Assembly: GCA_050249695.1 (NCBI GenBank)
Contig: JBFWQA010000005.1
Location: forward strand, 1 to 64,000
Reading direction: 5' to 3'
Length of the DNA stretch: 64,000 nucleotides
Source: JACKJP01 sp050249695
Lineage (GTDB): Bacteria; Pseudomonadota; Alphaproteobacteria; Rhizobiales; Tepidamorphaceae
Positions 36,818-45,139 of this stretch are shown here, one piece after another. A program made the translations under genes and the position numbers. Position 1 is the first letter of the stretch, and the number at the start of each line of letters is the position of its first letter. Below the pieces are notes generated by a model that was not told the DNA's origin, ran no database searches, and saw only the letters and a program-made list of their open reading frames with translations.

Positions 36818-37390
36818 ATGTTCAGGAAGATTGCTCTCGCCCTTGCCATTCTCGCCGGCCTCTCGGCCGCGGCGACCGCGCAAACCAAGGTGAAGATTTC
36901 CCGCAGCACGGTGGAGAGTCTCCCCTTCACCATCGTCTACCCCGACGACTGGGTCGCCAATCCGGTTTCCAATACGACCGTCGCTTCCGTCGCCCATCCC
37001 GATCTGCCCCTCAAATGCGAGGTCCTGATCGACGACATGCCGCGCGAATATTCCGCGCAGGAACTCCTCGACACGCTCGATGAAGGCGTCGTCAATACCG
37101 AGCTTTCCAAATCCTTTCCCGGCTTCAGGCTGACCCGGAAAGGCCTGACGAAATTCGCCAGCGGCCCGGCGCTCTACTACGAGGGCGTCAGCCAATCCAG
37201 CGAATACGGCTTCCCGCTGCACCTCTTCCACGGCGAATCCGTCAAGGGAACGCAGCGTCACACACTCGAGTGTCTGGCCGCCGAAGAGATCGCCGACGAG
37301 GCCCGCCCGACGGTCGAGGTCATCTTCGCCAATTTCTCCACGCGCTCCGACGGCACCTGCTGCGTGGAACCCGAAACCTCGGGGAAATAA
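36818..37390 (+). CDS. Secreted protein of unknown function
   Basis: Protein of 190 residues with a signal peptide (MFRKIALALAILAGLSAAATA, cleavage before QTKVKI). The mature part begins with a strand-rich region (LPFTIVYPDDWVANPVSNTT), has a central FASGPALYYEGVSQSSEYGFPLHLFHGESV segment and ends with a vicinal CC. It is likely a soluble periplasmic protein. I recognise no named family. The ATG at 36818 is right for a signal peptide; the longer open frame into purL is not used. Follows purL by 94 bases. Confidence 0.6.
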   Translation: MFRKIALALAILAGLSAAATAQTKVKISRSTVESLPFTIVYPDDWVANPVSNTTVASVAHPDLPLKCEVLIDDMPREYSAQELLDTLDEGVVNTELSKSFPGFRLTRKGLTKFASGPALYYEGVSQSSEYGFPLHLFHGESVKGTQRHTLECLAAEEIADEARPTVEVIFANFSTRSDGTCCVEPETSGK

Positions 37391-37425
37391 CCGCTCTTTT
37401 CGGCCCTGCGGGGCCGGCTCGCCGA

Positions 37426-37454
37426 TTGACCTCGGCCCCGCGCATGGCCACATT
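37426..37454 (+). promoter_or_regulatory. Candidate promoter of bolA
   Basis: TTGACC (37426-37431) and CACATT (37449-37454) lie 17 bases apart, about 50 bases before the bolA start. The -35 is a good match; the -10 is moderate. It would give bolA and grxD their own transcription separate from purL. Confidence 0.4.
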
Positions 37455-37505
37455 AGAGACTGATTGGCCACGGGCGGCCGCAAGCGATCGGGAGATATGA
37501 CGCCA

Positions 37506-37739
37506 ATGGCGATGGATGCGCGCGAGATCAAGAGACTGATCCTGGAGGCGCTACCGGATGCCACCGTCGACATCCGCGATCTCGCCGGCGACGGCGATCA
37601 CTATGCAGCCGTGGTCGTATCCGAAAGCTTCCGCGGCAAGAACCGTGTCCAGCAGCACCAGATGGTCTACCAGGCGCTGCAGGGCAATATGGGCGGCAAG
37701 CTTCACGCGCTGGCCTTGCAGACGAGCGCGCCCGAATAG
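37506..37739 (+). CDS. bolA: BolA/IbaG family iron-sulfur regulator
   Basis: Protein of 77 residues with the BolA fold: REIKRLILEALPDATVDIRDLAGDGDHYAAVVVSESF (in pieces), then KNRVQQHQMVYQALQGNMGGKLHALAL. The histidines in DGDHY and the loop LHALAL are those used with monothiol glutaredoxins to hold a [2Fe-2S] cluster. The next gene, grxD, encodes the classical partner, 102 bases away. Start uncertain among ATGs at 37497, 37506 and 37512. Confidence 0.88.
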   Translation: MAMDAREIKRLILEALPDATVDIRDLAGDGDHYAAVVVSESFRGKNRVQQHQMVYQALQGNMGGKLHALALQTSAPE

Positions 37740-37841
37740 GACCGCCAGACGCGGCCCCGTGGACATCGGCGCCGCGTGCGATTATCTACGGTTTCAGACA
37801 TTTGTTCCCGGACCTTCAATCCGGGCAAGAAAGGAAAAGCG

Positions 37842-38186
37842 ATGAATCCCGTCAATGACATGATCGATTCCGAAGTGAAGGGAAGCGATGTCGTCCTCTT
37901 CATGAAGGGCTCGCCCGCCTTCCCGCAATGCGGCTTCTCGGGTCAGGTGGTGCAGATTCTCGATTATCTCGGTGTGCCCTACAAGGGCATCAACGTGCTG
38001 GAGAGCATGGAGCTTCGCGAAGGCATCAAGTCCTATTCCAACTGGCCGACGATTCCGCAGCTCTACGTGAAGGGAGAGTTCGTCGGCGGCTGCGATATCG
38101 TCCGCGAGATGTTTCAGGCCGGCGAGTTGCAGGGCCTTCTGACCGATCGGGGCGTCGAGTTCGAACGCAAGACCGCGACCGCCTGA
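37842..38186 (+). CDS. grxD: Monothiol glutaredoxin Grx4/GrxD
   Basis: Monothiol glutaredoxin of 114 residues: VVLFMKGSPAFPQCGFSGQVVQIL holds the CGFS active site (single cysteine near residue 30), with NWPTIPQLYVKGEFVGGCDIV as the glutathione-binding cis-Pro segment. It carries a [2Fe-2S] cluster with BolA and hands clusters to other proteins. AAAGGAAAAGCG precedes the ATG at 37842. Adjacent bolA supports the partnership. Confidence 0.94.
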   Translation: MNPVNDMIDSEVKGSDVVLFMKGSPAFPQCGFSGQVVQILDYLGVPYKGINVLESMELREGIKSYSNWPTIPQLYVKGEFVGGCDIVREMFQAGELQGLLTDRGVEFERKTATA

Positions 38187-38209
38187 GGCCCTCGCGGGCA
38201 GGTGCGGAG

Positions 38210-38674
38210 ATGGAGTCCCGGCGCCGGGCATTGCTCGGTCTGGCGCTGGCCCTGGCGGCGACCGCCGCGCTGGTCGCCGGGCTCACGGCCCCGAGCGTCG
38301 AATTCACCCGGCTCTTCTTCCTGACGGATCGCCATTCCATTCTCTCGGTGATCTCGGGGCTCTGGACGGAGGGCGAAACGCTGCTCGCCCTGGTGCTGGC
38401 CCTGTTCTCGGTCGTCTTTCCGGCGCTCAAGCTGGCGTCCCTTATCTTCGCCGGCGCGTCGATGGCGGCGAGCGGCCAACATCCGCACCGGCTGCTCGCC
38501 CTGTCCGGCGCGCTCGGGCGCTGGTCGATGCTCGACGTCATGGTGCTCGCGCTGCTGATCTTCTACATCAAGCAGAGCGGCCTTGCCCGGGCCGCGAGCC
38601 TGCCCGGCATCTGGTTTTTCGCCGCCGCCGTAATTCTGACGATTGTCTCCGCGATCGTGCTGTCGCGGAAATAA
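38210..38674 (+). CDS. Paraquat-inducible protein A-like membrane protein
   Basis: Membrane protein of 154 residues with four predicted helices. It matches one half of PqiA: LFFLTDRHSILSVISGLW.EGETLLALVLALFSVVFPALKLASL, then GRWSMLDVMVLALLIFYIK. PqiA-type proteins take part in lipid transport across the envelope together with MCE proteins; none is near. The ATG at 38210 has GTGCGGAG just upstream. Single-half PqiA proteins are common in Hyphomicrobiales. Confidence 0.78.
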   Translation: MESRRRALLGLALALAATAALVAGLTAPSVEFTRLFFLTDRHSILSVISGLWTEGETLLALVLALFSVVFPALKLASLIFAGASMAASGQHPHRLLALSGALGRWSMLDVMVLALLIFYIKQSGLARAASLPGIWFFAAAVILTIVSAIVLSRK

Positions 38675-38690
38675 CGCGTGGAACACGAAG

Positions 38691-39029
38691 ATGCCCATCT
38701 CCGCGGAAGCATTTGCAACCCTCGCCCTGGCGCTGGAAGGCGTTGAGGAACGGCCGCATTTCGACCGCCGCGCCTTCCGGGTTGCACGCAATTTCGCAAC
38801 CCTCGCCGCCGACGGCCGCACCGCCAATCTGAAGCTGCTGCCCGACGAACAGGCAATACGCTGCGAGACGATGCCGGACGTCTTTTCGCCCGTCCCCGGC
38901 AAATGGGGCGAACAGGGATGGACGACGCTGGTTCTTGAGGCCGCCGACAGCGACGTCGCACAAGCCGCGCTGCGCATGGCATGGCGTCACGCGCTGCCCG
39001 GATCGCGGCCGGAGAAACGCTCGCGGTGA
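38691..39029 (+). CDS. YjbR/MmcQ family protein
   Basis: Protein of 112 residues with the YjbR/MmcQ pattern: ALALEGVEERPHFDRRAFRVARNFATLAADGRTANLKL, EQAIRCETMPDVFSPVPGKWGEQGWTTLVL. The fold resembles a double-wing DNA-binding domain, but no target is known. The ATG at 38691 begins the family similarity; 16 bases separate it from the PqiA-like gene. Confidence 0.78.
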   Translation: MPISAEAFATLALALEGVEERPHFDRRAFRVARNFATLAADGRTANLKLLPDEQAIRCETMPDVFSPVPGKWGEQGWTTLVLEAADSDVAQAALRMAWRHALPGSRPEKRSR

Positions 39030-39134
39030 ACACGAGGCGGATCCCGAACGATACATCTTAACCTTGATCTGAAACCCGAATTTAACAGGCATCGGGATAG
39101 GTTGCCCGCGCTTCAGTGACGGAGATACCACCGG

Positions 39135-39506
39135 ATGCAGCTCTCCTCGAGCGACGCGAGTGAAAAGGGCGGCCGCAAGTCGGCGTCGGCGCAGGAAAAG
39201 CTGATGCAGCAGTTCCGCGGCGGCGGCCCGACCGCTGCAACCGCCGAAGAGGCGCTCGGCGAACCGCGCCGCGACTGGGCGTTTGCACTCATCCTGCTGG
39301 TCGCGGTGGTCGCGGTGCCTGCCGGCACGATGATCGGCAGCCCCTGGCCCCTGCCTGTCCTGCTGAAGCACGTGGCGTCGATGCCCAGCTGCCAGGCTGC
39401 CGGATTATTCGGCCTCGCCCCTGCCGAGCGCTCGACGCCCGGCTACTGGTTCTGGCACGACCGCGACGATGACGGCATCGCCTGCGAGCCGTGGGAAAGC
39501 CGCTGA
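39135..39506 (+). CDS. Excalibur calcium-binding domain membrane protein
   Basis: Protein of 123 residues: an N-terminal cytoplasmic part (1-47), one transmembrane helix (about 48-66, WAFALILLVAVVAVPAGTM), then a periplasmic Excalibur domain with Cys86 paired to Cys117 and the motif HDRDDDGIACE, an EF-hand-like Ca2+ loop. In other bacteria Excalibur domains sit on nucleases and cell-surface proteins. Role here unknown. Followed by a bidirectional terminator. Confidence 0.75.
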   Translation: MQLSSSDASEKGGRKSASAQEKLMQQFRGGGPTAATAEEALGEPRRDWAFALILLVAVVAVPAGTMIGSPWPLPVLLKHVASMPSCQAAGLFGLAPAERSTPGYWFWHDRDDDGIACEPWESR

Positions 39507-39534
39507 GACATTTGAGCATCTCCGCGAAAATGCA

Positions 39535-39558
39535 AAAGGCCGCCCGGAGGCGGCCTTT
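39535..39558. terminator. Bidirectional terminator between Excalibur gene and rpsD
   Basis: Stem AAAGGCCGCC / GGCGGCCTTT with loop CGGA. On the plus strand it is followed by TTTCCTGT; on the minus strand AAAA before the stem gives a T run after it. It can stop both convergent transcripts (39506 and 39583 are the stop ends). Confidence 0.8.
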
Positions 39559-39582
39559 CCTGTATTCCCGCGCGGTCTTCGG

Positions 39583-40200
39583 TCAGCGCGAGTAGAACTC
39601 GACCACCAGGTTGGGCTCCATCATCACCGCGTAGGGCACGTCGCCCAGCTGCGGCACGCGCATATATTTGGCGACCATCTTGTTGTGGTCGACATCGACG
39701 TAATCGGGCACCTCGCGCTCGGCGCTCTGGCTGGCTTCCAGCACGATCGCGAGTTGCTTGGAGGCTTCCTTGATCTCGATGACGTCGCCGACCTTGACCC
39801 GGTAGGACGGCACGGTCACGCGCTGCCCGTTCACCTTCACATGGCCATGGCTGACGAACTGACGCGCGGCGTAGACGGTCGGCACGAACTTGGCGCGATA
39901 GACGACCGCGTCGAGGCGGCGCTCCAGCAGGCCGATGATGTTCTCCGACGTGTCGCCACGCATCCGCGAGGCTTCGTCATAGACGCGACGGAACTGCTTT
40001 TCAGTAATCGAGCCGTAATAGCCCTTCAGCTTCTGCTTTGCGCGCAACTGCACGCCGAAGTCCGAAAGCTTGCCCTTGCGGCGCTGGCCGTGCTGGCCGG
40101 GGCCGTATTCGCGGCGGTTGACGGGGCTCTTGGGGCGGCCCCAGATATTCTCGCCCATACGGCGATCGATCTTGTACTTCGCCTGAATGCGCTTGCTCAT
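39583..40200 (-). CDS. rpsD: 30S ribosomal protein S4
   Basis: Primary 16S rRNA-binding protein of 205 residues: SKRIQAKYKIDRRMGENIWGRPKSPVNRREYGPGQHGQRRKGK (in parts), then the S4 RNA-binding domain RRLDAVVYRAKFVPTVYAARQFVSHGHVKVNGQRV near residue 95-130. Alphaproteobacterial rpsD stands outside the ribosomal operons, as here. ATG at 40200 is the natural start. It has a strong promoter overlapping the GT2 gene end and a long leader of about 165 bases. Confidence 0.96.
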   Translation of the reverse strand: MSKRIQAKYKIDRRMGENIWGRPKSPVNRREYGPGQHGQRRKGKLSDFGVQLRAKQKLKGYYGSITEKQFRRVYDEASRMRGDTSENIIGLLERRLDAVVYRAKFVPTVYAARQFVSHGHVKVNGQRVTVPSYRVKVGDVIEIKEASKQLAIVLEASQSAEREVPDYVDVDHNKMVAKYMRVPQLGDVPYAVMMEPNLVVEFYSR

Positions 40201-40371
40201 CGCATTTTCCCTCATGCGTTGCGCCGGACAATGCCCGGACGTTAGCGGAAAACGCGCCCTCCTCTGCCGGGTCTCCCCGGCTGACAGGACAAACCGGACA
40301 AGGCGCCGGTTTCATCCACGGGTCACGTCGATTGTCGTCCGCGCGGCCTCAGCCGCCCTCGGACCGCGGGT

Positions 40372-40399
40372 GATTAGGCTTTTTGGGCGACGATGTCAA
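40372..40399 (-). promoter_or_regulatory. rpsD promoter
   Basis: On the minus strand TTGACA (40399-40394) and CCTAAT (40378-40373, or CTAATC one base later) are 15-16 bases apart. The -35 overlaps the GT2 stop codon. The predicted transcript has a leader of about 165 bases before rpsD, with a small GC-rich hairpin (GCCGGG-GAGA-CCCGGC) near 40272-40287. Confidence 0.6.
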
Positions 40400-41235
40400 T
40401 CGACCGCCCGGCCTTCCAGCATCGCCTTCATCCGGTTCTTCGCCGAGATCGCATCGCCCCTGCGGCCGGTCGCCTTGGCCCAGAGCCATTTGGCGCCCTG
40501 GCTGAGTGCCTGGAGGCGCCTGAAGACCGGCTTGCCGTGCTTGCGCATGACGTGCAGCTTGGCCTTGGCGAAATGATAGTTCTTGAACGCCGCGACAGCA
40601 TCGGAGCGCGGGGTCGATTGCGCGATCAGATGGACGACGCGCGCATCGTGCACATGCATGATGTCGTGGCCCGTCGCGATCAGCCTGGCGCTCAGGTCCA
40701 CATCCTCGAAATAGAGGAATATCTTCTCGTCGAACCCGCCGAGCGCCTCGAAGGCGGATTTGCGGAAAAGCGCCGCCGCCCCCACCGCCATCGGGATCTT
40801 GCGGTCCGCCTCGGGCGCGCCGCGGAACCACCTCTTGTTGTCGATCAGCCGGTTGCGGTCGCGGTAATATTGCTGGCCCGACGCATCGACGATGAGCGGA
40901 TTGAAGGCGTGCGCCTGCGGATAGGCGTCCATCGCCCGGGACAGCGCCTCCAGCGCGCCCGGCTCGAGCCGCGCATCCGGATTGAGGAAGAGAATTGCAT
41001 CGTTGGAAGCGACGGCCGCGCCTCGGTTGCAGGCGGTGCCGAAGCCCAGATTCTTCCCAAGGCGCACGATCCGCGCGCCCGCTTCCTCGGCAATGGCGAT
41101 CGAACGGTCGGTGCTCGCATTGTCGACCACGATGACTTCGTGCCCCGCCGGTATCGATGCCAGGGCATCGGCAAGGACGGCCGCGCTGTTGTAGCTGACG
41201 AGGATGATGGAGAAGGAGCGCACCGGGCGGTTCAA
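40396..41235 (-). CDS. Family 2 glycosyltransferase
   Basis: Glycosyltransferase of 279 residues related to rhamnosyl/galactosyl transferases of the WbbL type: FSIILVSYNSAAVLADAL, VIVVDNASTD, GFGTACNRG, FLNPDAR (metal-binding D-x-D-like), GGFDEKIFLYFEDVDLSARL. It adds sugars to a surface glycan; acceptor unknown. The likely start is a TTG at 41235 overlapping the FkbM gene's TGA; a GTG at 41223 is an alternative. Second gene of the FkbM-GT2 cassette. No membrane segment except perhaps a basic C-terminal end. Confidence 0.85.
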   Translation of the reverse strand: MNRPVRSFSIILVSYNSAAVLADALASIPAGHEVIVVDNASTDRSIAIAEEAGARIVRLGKNLGFGTACNRGAAVASNDAILFLNPDARLEPGALEALSRAMDAYPQAHAFNPLIVDASGQQYYRDRNRLIDNKRWFRGAPEADRKIPMAVGAAALFRKSAFEALGGFDEKIFLYFEDVDLSARLIATGHDIMHVHDARVVHLIAQSTPRSDAVAAFKNYHFAKAKLHVMRKHGKPVFRRLQALSQGAKWLWAKATGRRGDAISAKNRMKAMLEGRAVD

Positions 41236-41975
41236 CTCCGCGCGAAGGCGATCGACGCGCCGAGGCGCTCGATCGGCTGCAGGCCGGCGCGGGCCGCCAG
41301 CTTCAGAAAATCGCTTTCGCTGCGGCCCCGTTCGCGAAACGCGCCGGGATGGATCTCGACGATCGCGAGGCGGCAATCGGCAAAGGCGCCGCCGTCCTGC
41401 TCCATCACGTCGAGTTCCCCGCCCTCGATATCCATGATCAGCGTATATCCGCCCTTCGTCTCTTCGCCGGTAAGCGAGGAGAGCGTGCGCGCGGGCACGC
41501 TGACGAGCGTTTCGCCATCCCTTGCCCGGCTGTCCACCCTGTTGCCGAGCGTATTTTGCGATTCCGTGAACGTGACCGTATCTCCGCCATAGGCGCAGGC
41601 CGCATGGATGACCGTGAGCGGCCCATCGGGCCTTGTCGATGCGGCATTTTCGCGGCAGGTCTCGATCAGCGCGCCGTTGCCTTCCACGATCGTATAGCGG
41701 ACGCCGGGCCGCAACATCCGGTTTACATAGGCGCTGAGAATGCCGAGCGAGCCGCCCAGTTCGATGACCGGCAGCGAGGGGTCGAGATGACGTTCGATCA
41801 GCTGCCTTTCCGGCTCTTCATAGGAACCGCGCATGACCTGCTTCTTCATCGCGAAATTCACTTCCGGCGGGATGGATACGCGAATGCCGTGATAGACGAA
41901 ACGACCGCCGTTTCGGGCAAGATAACGGGCGAGCCTGATACGCCGCAGGCCATCCCTGATCGGGTTGCGCGTCAT
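41232..41975 (-). CDS. FkbM family methyltransferase
   Basis: SAM-dependent methyltransferase of 247 residues: VIELGGSLGILSAYVNRML is the SAM-binding glycine motif near residue 70, followed by YTIVEGNGALIETC, and LIMDIEGGELDVMEQD near 172, the FkbM signature. FkbM-family enzymes O-methylate sugars or polyketides; coupled to a GT2 gene, methylation of a surface glycan is the likely role. Own promoter and a perfect palindrome lie upstream. The pair sits between rpsD and murI. Confidence 0.85.
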   Translation of the reverse strand: MTRNPIRDGLRRIRLARYLARNGGRFVYHGIRVSIPPEVNFAMKKQVMRGSYEEPERQLIERHLDPSLPVIELGGSLGILSAYVNRMLRPGVRYTIVEGNGALIETCRENAASTRPDGPLTVIHAACAYGGDTVTFTESQNTLGNRVDSRARDGETLVSVPARTLSSLTGEETKGGYTLIMDIEGGELDVMEQDGGAFADCRLAIVEIHPGAFRERGRSESDFLKLAARAGLQPIERLGASIAFARS

Positions 41976-42006
41976 CGATGCCCCCGGCCGCCCTTCCCGT
42001 CCTCAA

Positions 42007-42022
42007 CGACACATATGTGTCG
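42007..42022. promoter_or_regulatory. Perfect 16-bp palindrome at the FkbM-GT2 promoter
   Basis: CGACACATATGTGTCG is a perfect palindrome 31 bases upstream of the FkbM ATG. On the minus strand TTGACT (42055-42050, overlapping the murI stop) and ATATGC (42032-42027) form a promoter with 17 bases between; the start point would fall about 42021, so the palindrome lies over it. It is a good repressor operator candidate. The dimeric regulator is not in the window. Confidence 0.6.
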
Positions 42023-42051
42023 CTTGGCATATGATACGGGATCGGTGGAAG

Positions 42052-42846
42052 TCAACGCGCCCGCGCTCCCTCAAGCGTCAACCCGAAACCCGCCACAAGC
42101 CTTTCCACGATGGCGTCATGACGACCGGAGGTGAACGCGGCGATGTCCCTGCCCGGCACGTGCTGGCCGCCGGTTCGCGGCAGAAGCGATGCCGCCCGGC
42201 GCGCAATCGCCTCCGCCGGGTCGAGCCAGTCCACCGGCCACGGCGCCATTTTCCGCATCCTGTTGACCAGAAACGGATAGTGCGTGCAGGCGAGGACGAC
42301 GATATCGGTCCGCGCGCCGTCCACCTCCACAAAGCAGGGGGCGATCTCCTCGCGCACGGCTTCCTCGTCGACAAATCCCTCGCGCATGTAGATTTCGGCA
42401 AGCTCCGCAAGGCGTACGCTGCCGACCAGCCGGACATGGCAGCGGCTCGCCCACTGACGGATGAGATCGCGCGTATACTGGCGCTTCACCGTCCCGGGCG
42501 TCGCCAGCACCGACACCAGCCCCGACCGCGTGCGTTCTGCCGCCGGCTTGATCGCCGGCACGGTCCCGACAAAGGTCTCGCCCGGCATCGCCTCGCGCAA
42601 CGCGCCGATGGCCAGCGTCGATGCCGTATTGCAGGCGATCACCGAGATTTCGGGCTTGTATCGCTCGATCAGCTTCTCGAAGAGCGAGAGAAGATGGGCA
42701 GAGAGCTTGTCTTCCTCCCACGCGCCGAACGGAAACGCCGCGTCGTCGGCAACGTAGACGATCCGCCGTTCCGGCGCTAGGACGCGGAATTCACGCAGCA
42801 CCGTGAGGCCGCCGATACCGGAATCGAAGATGAGCACCGGCCTCAT
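42052..42846 (-). CDS. murI: Glutamate racemase
   Basis: Cofactor-independent racemase of 264 residues that makes D-glutamate for peptidoglycan. Both catalytic cysteines are visible: VIACNTASTLA near residue 70 and VLACTHYPFLV near 180. The IFDSGIGGLTVL opening holds the conserved Asp/Ser. Start overlaps the trmJ stop by four bases, so the two are coupled. Cytoplasmic. Confidence 0.94.
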   Translation of the reverse strand: MRPVLIFDSGIGGLTVLREFRVLAPERRIVYVADDAAFPFGAWEEDKLSAHLLSLFEKLIERYKPEISVIACNTASTLAIGALREAMPGETFVGTVPAIKPAAERTRSGLVSVLATPGTVKRQYTRDLIRQWASRCHVRLVGSVRLAELAEIYMREGFVDEEAVREEIAPCFVEVDGARTDIVVLACTHYPFLVNRMRKMAPWPVDWLDPAEAIARRAASLLPRTGGQHVPGRDIAAFTSGRHDAIVERLVAGFGLTLEGARAR

Positions 42847-43628
42847 GTGGGTTCGCCATCCCGCCGGAAGGGCCGCCCCGTCAGCGCGACGATCACGCCC
42901 CGCAGGGTGCGCACGTCCTGCGCGGTCAGTTCGGTGCGGTGAAACAGATTTCGCAGATTGCGGATCATCGATGGCTTCTTGTCCGCCGGTTTCAGGAAGC
43001 CGCCTCGGTCGAGTTCGGTTTCCAGATGCTCGAAGAACCCCATCAGTTCGGTGCGGCTCGCCGGCGCCGAACCACCCGTCGCCAGCTCACGCCGCGCCGC
43101 GGCCTGCGGGTCGGCATGGCGCGCATATTCATAGGCGATCAGCAGTACCGCCTGTCCCAGATTGAGCGACGCGAAGGCGGGATTGACCGGGAACGTGACG
43201 ATCGCGTCGGCGAGCGCCACGTCGTCATTGTCGAGGCCGGTGCGCTCCGCGCCGAACAGCAGCCCGGCCGGCGCGCCCGCACCGATCCTTTCATGCAGCG
43301 CCTCGCAGGCCGCCTGCGGCCCCAGCACGTGCTTGGTCATGCCGCGCGGCCGCGCCGTGGTCGCCAGCGTGAAGGTCAGATCGGCGATCGCGTCCTCGGT
43401 CGTGTCGAAGATCCTCGCCTTCTCGATCACCCAGTCGGCGCCGGAGGCGGCGCGCACCGCAAAAGGGTTGGGCCAGCCGTCTCGCGGCGCGACGATGCGC
43501 AGTTCGTCGAGCCCGAAATTCGCCATCGCGCGCGCCGCCGCGCCGATGTTCTCGCCCAGCTGCGGGCGCACGAGGATGATCGCCGGCCCGCCGCCGCGTC
43601 TTTCCCGATGCCTGTCCGTGCCCGCCAT
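42843..43628 (-). CDS. trmJ: tRNA (cytidine/uridine-2'-O)-methyltransferase TrmJ
   Basis: SPOUT-family enzyme of 261 residues that methylates the ribose at position 32 of tRNA anticodon loops. Motifs: AIILVRPQLGENIGAAARAMANFGLDELRIV at the start, LLFGAERTGLDNDDVALAD and FPVNPAFASLNLGQAVLLIAYE, forming the trefoil knot and SAM site. The C-terminal ~80 residues are the TrmJ extension. The ATG at 43628 starts the family similarity. Divergent from icd across about 200 bases. Confidence 0.9.
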   Translation of the reverse strand: MAGTDRHRERRGGGPAIILVRPQLGENIGAAARAMANFGLDELRIVAPRDGWPNPFAVRAASGADWVIEKARIFDTTEDAIADLTFTLATTARPRGMTKHVLGPQAACEALHERIGAGAPAGLLFGAERTGLDNDDVALADAIVTFPVNPAFASLNLGQAVLLIAYEYARHADPQAAARRELATGGSAPASRTELMGFFEHLETELDRGGFLKPADKKPSMIRNLRNLFHRTELTAQDVRTLRGVIVALTGRPFRRDGEPT

Positions 43629-43833
43629 GAAACAGAGTCGCTTCGCCGTTGTTCGCGGCGCTTTCACTGGCACAATTCGGCGAAGAACGGAACCGTATGC
43701 GGGAAGCGGGCGAAAGTGCGCGCATCCGCCATCCGCATAACTTTCCAGCACGTAAGGCCTCTGCTATAGAAACCGCGCTCCTTTCACCAACACACCGCAG
43801 GGCCGAAAAGGCCGCCATCAAGCGAGGCTTTCA

Positions 43834-45045
43834 ATGTCGAAAATCAAGGTCGCAAACCCCGTCGTCGAGCTCGATGGCGATGAGATGACCCGCATCATCT
43901 GGCAGCTGATCAAGGACAAGCTGATCCATCCCTATCTCGACATCGACCTGAAATATTACGACCTCGGCATCGAGAAGCGCGACGAGACCGACGATCAGAT
44001 CACCATCGACGCCGCCAACGCCATCAAGCAGTACGGGGTCGGCGTCAAATGCGCGACGATCACGCCTGACGAAGCCCGCGTTGAGGAATTCGGCCTGAAG
44101 AAGATGTGGAAATCGCCCAACGGCACGATCCGCAACATCCTCGGCGGCGTCATCTTCCGCGAACCGATCATCATGAAGAACGTCCCTCGCCTCGTGCCCG
44201 GCTGGACACAGCCGATCATCGTCGGCCGCCATGCCTTCGGCGACCAGTACCGCGCGACGGATTTCAGGTTCCCCGGCAAGGGCAAGCTGACGATCAAGTT
44301 CGTCGGCGAGGACGGCAAGACGATCGAGCACGAGGTGTTCGACGCGCCGGGCGCGGGCGTCGCCATGGCGATGTACAATCTCGACGATTCGATCAGGGAT
44401 TTCGCGCGCGCTTCGATGAACTACGCGCTGAACCGCAAAGTGCCCTGCTATCTCTCGACCAAGAACACCATCCTCAAGGCCTATGACGGCCGCTTCAAGG
44501 ACATCTTCCAGGAAGTCTACGAAAGCGAGTTCAGGAAGGACTTCGAGGCGGCGAAGATCACCTACGAGCACCGCCTCATCGACGACATGGTCGCCGCGGC
44601 GCTGAAATGGTCCGGCGGCTATGTATGGGCCTGCAAGAACTATGACGGCGACGTTCAGTCCGACACCGTGGCCCAGGGTTTCGGTTCGCTCGGCCTCATG
44701 ACCTCGGTCCTGATGACCCCGGACGGCAAGACGGTCGAGGCGGAAGCCGCCCACGGCACGGTGACGCGTCACTATCGCCAGCACCAGAAGGGCGAAGCGA
44801 CATCGACCAACCCGATCGCCTCGATCTTCGCCTGGACGCGCGGTCTCGCTCACCGTGCCAAGCTCGACGACAACAAGCAGCTGGCAGACTTCGCGGCCAA
44901 GCTGGAAAAGGTCTGCATCGACACGGTTGAGTCCGGATTCATGACCAAGGATCTTGCCTTGCTGGTCGGACCGGACCAGAAATGGATGACCACCGAGGGC
45001 TTCCTCGACAAGATCGATGCCAACCTGCAGAAGGCGATGGCCTGA
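43834..45045 (+). CDS. icd: NADP-dependent isocitrate dehydrogenase
   Basis: TCA-cycle enzyme of 403 residues of the eukaryote-like homodimeric type (subfamily II): VVELDGDEMTRIIWQLIKDKLI, GVKCATITPDEARVEEF, KSPNGTIRNILGGVIFREPI, RHAFGDQYRATD, VQSDTVAQGFGSLGLMTSVL and EAEAAHGTVTRHYR. This form is typical of alphaproteobacteria. A TGCTATAG extended -10-like element lies near 43762-43769. A strong terminator follows. Confidence 0.95.
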   Translation: MSKIKVANPVVELDGDEMTRIIWQLIKDKLIHPYLDIDLKYYDLGIEKRDETDDQITIDAANAIKQYGVGVKCATITPDEARVEEFGLKKMWKSPNGTIRNILGGVIFREPIIMKNVPRLVPGWTQPIIVGRHAFGDQYRATDFRFPGKGKLTIKFVGEDGKTIEHEVFDAPGAGVAMAMYNLDDSIRDFARASMNYALNRKVPCYLSTKNTILKAYDGRFKDIFQEVYESEFRKDFEAAKITYEHRLIDDMVAAALKWSGGYVWACKNYDGDVQSDTVAQGFGSLGLMTSVLMTPDGKTVEAEAAHGTVTRHYRQHQKGEATSTNPIASIFAWTRGLAHRAKLDDNKQLADFAAKLEKVCIDTVESGFMTKDLALLVGPDQKWMTTEGFLDKIDANLQKAMA

Positions 45046-45078
45046 GCACATCGGCGCCACGGCCATCGGAACGTTCAG

Positions 45079-45103
45079 GACCGGCCTTCGGGCCGGTCTT
45101 TTC
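45079..45103 (+). terminator. Rho-independent terminator after icd
   Basis: Perfect eight-base stem GACCGGCC / GGCCGGTC with a stable TTCG tetraloop, followed by TTTTCGTTT, 34 bases after the icd stop. Confidence 0.88.
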
Positions 45104-45139
45104 GTTTGCCGGCATGACAAAGCGCGCTAGGTTCTGCCC

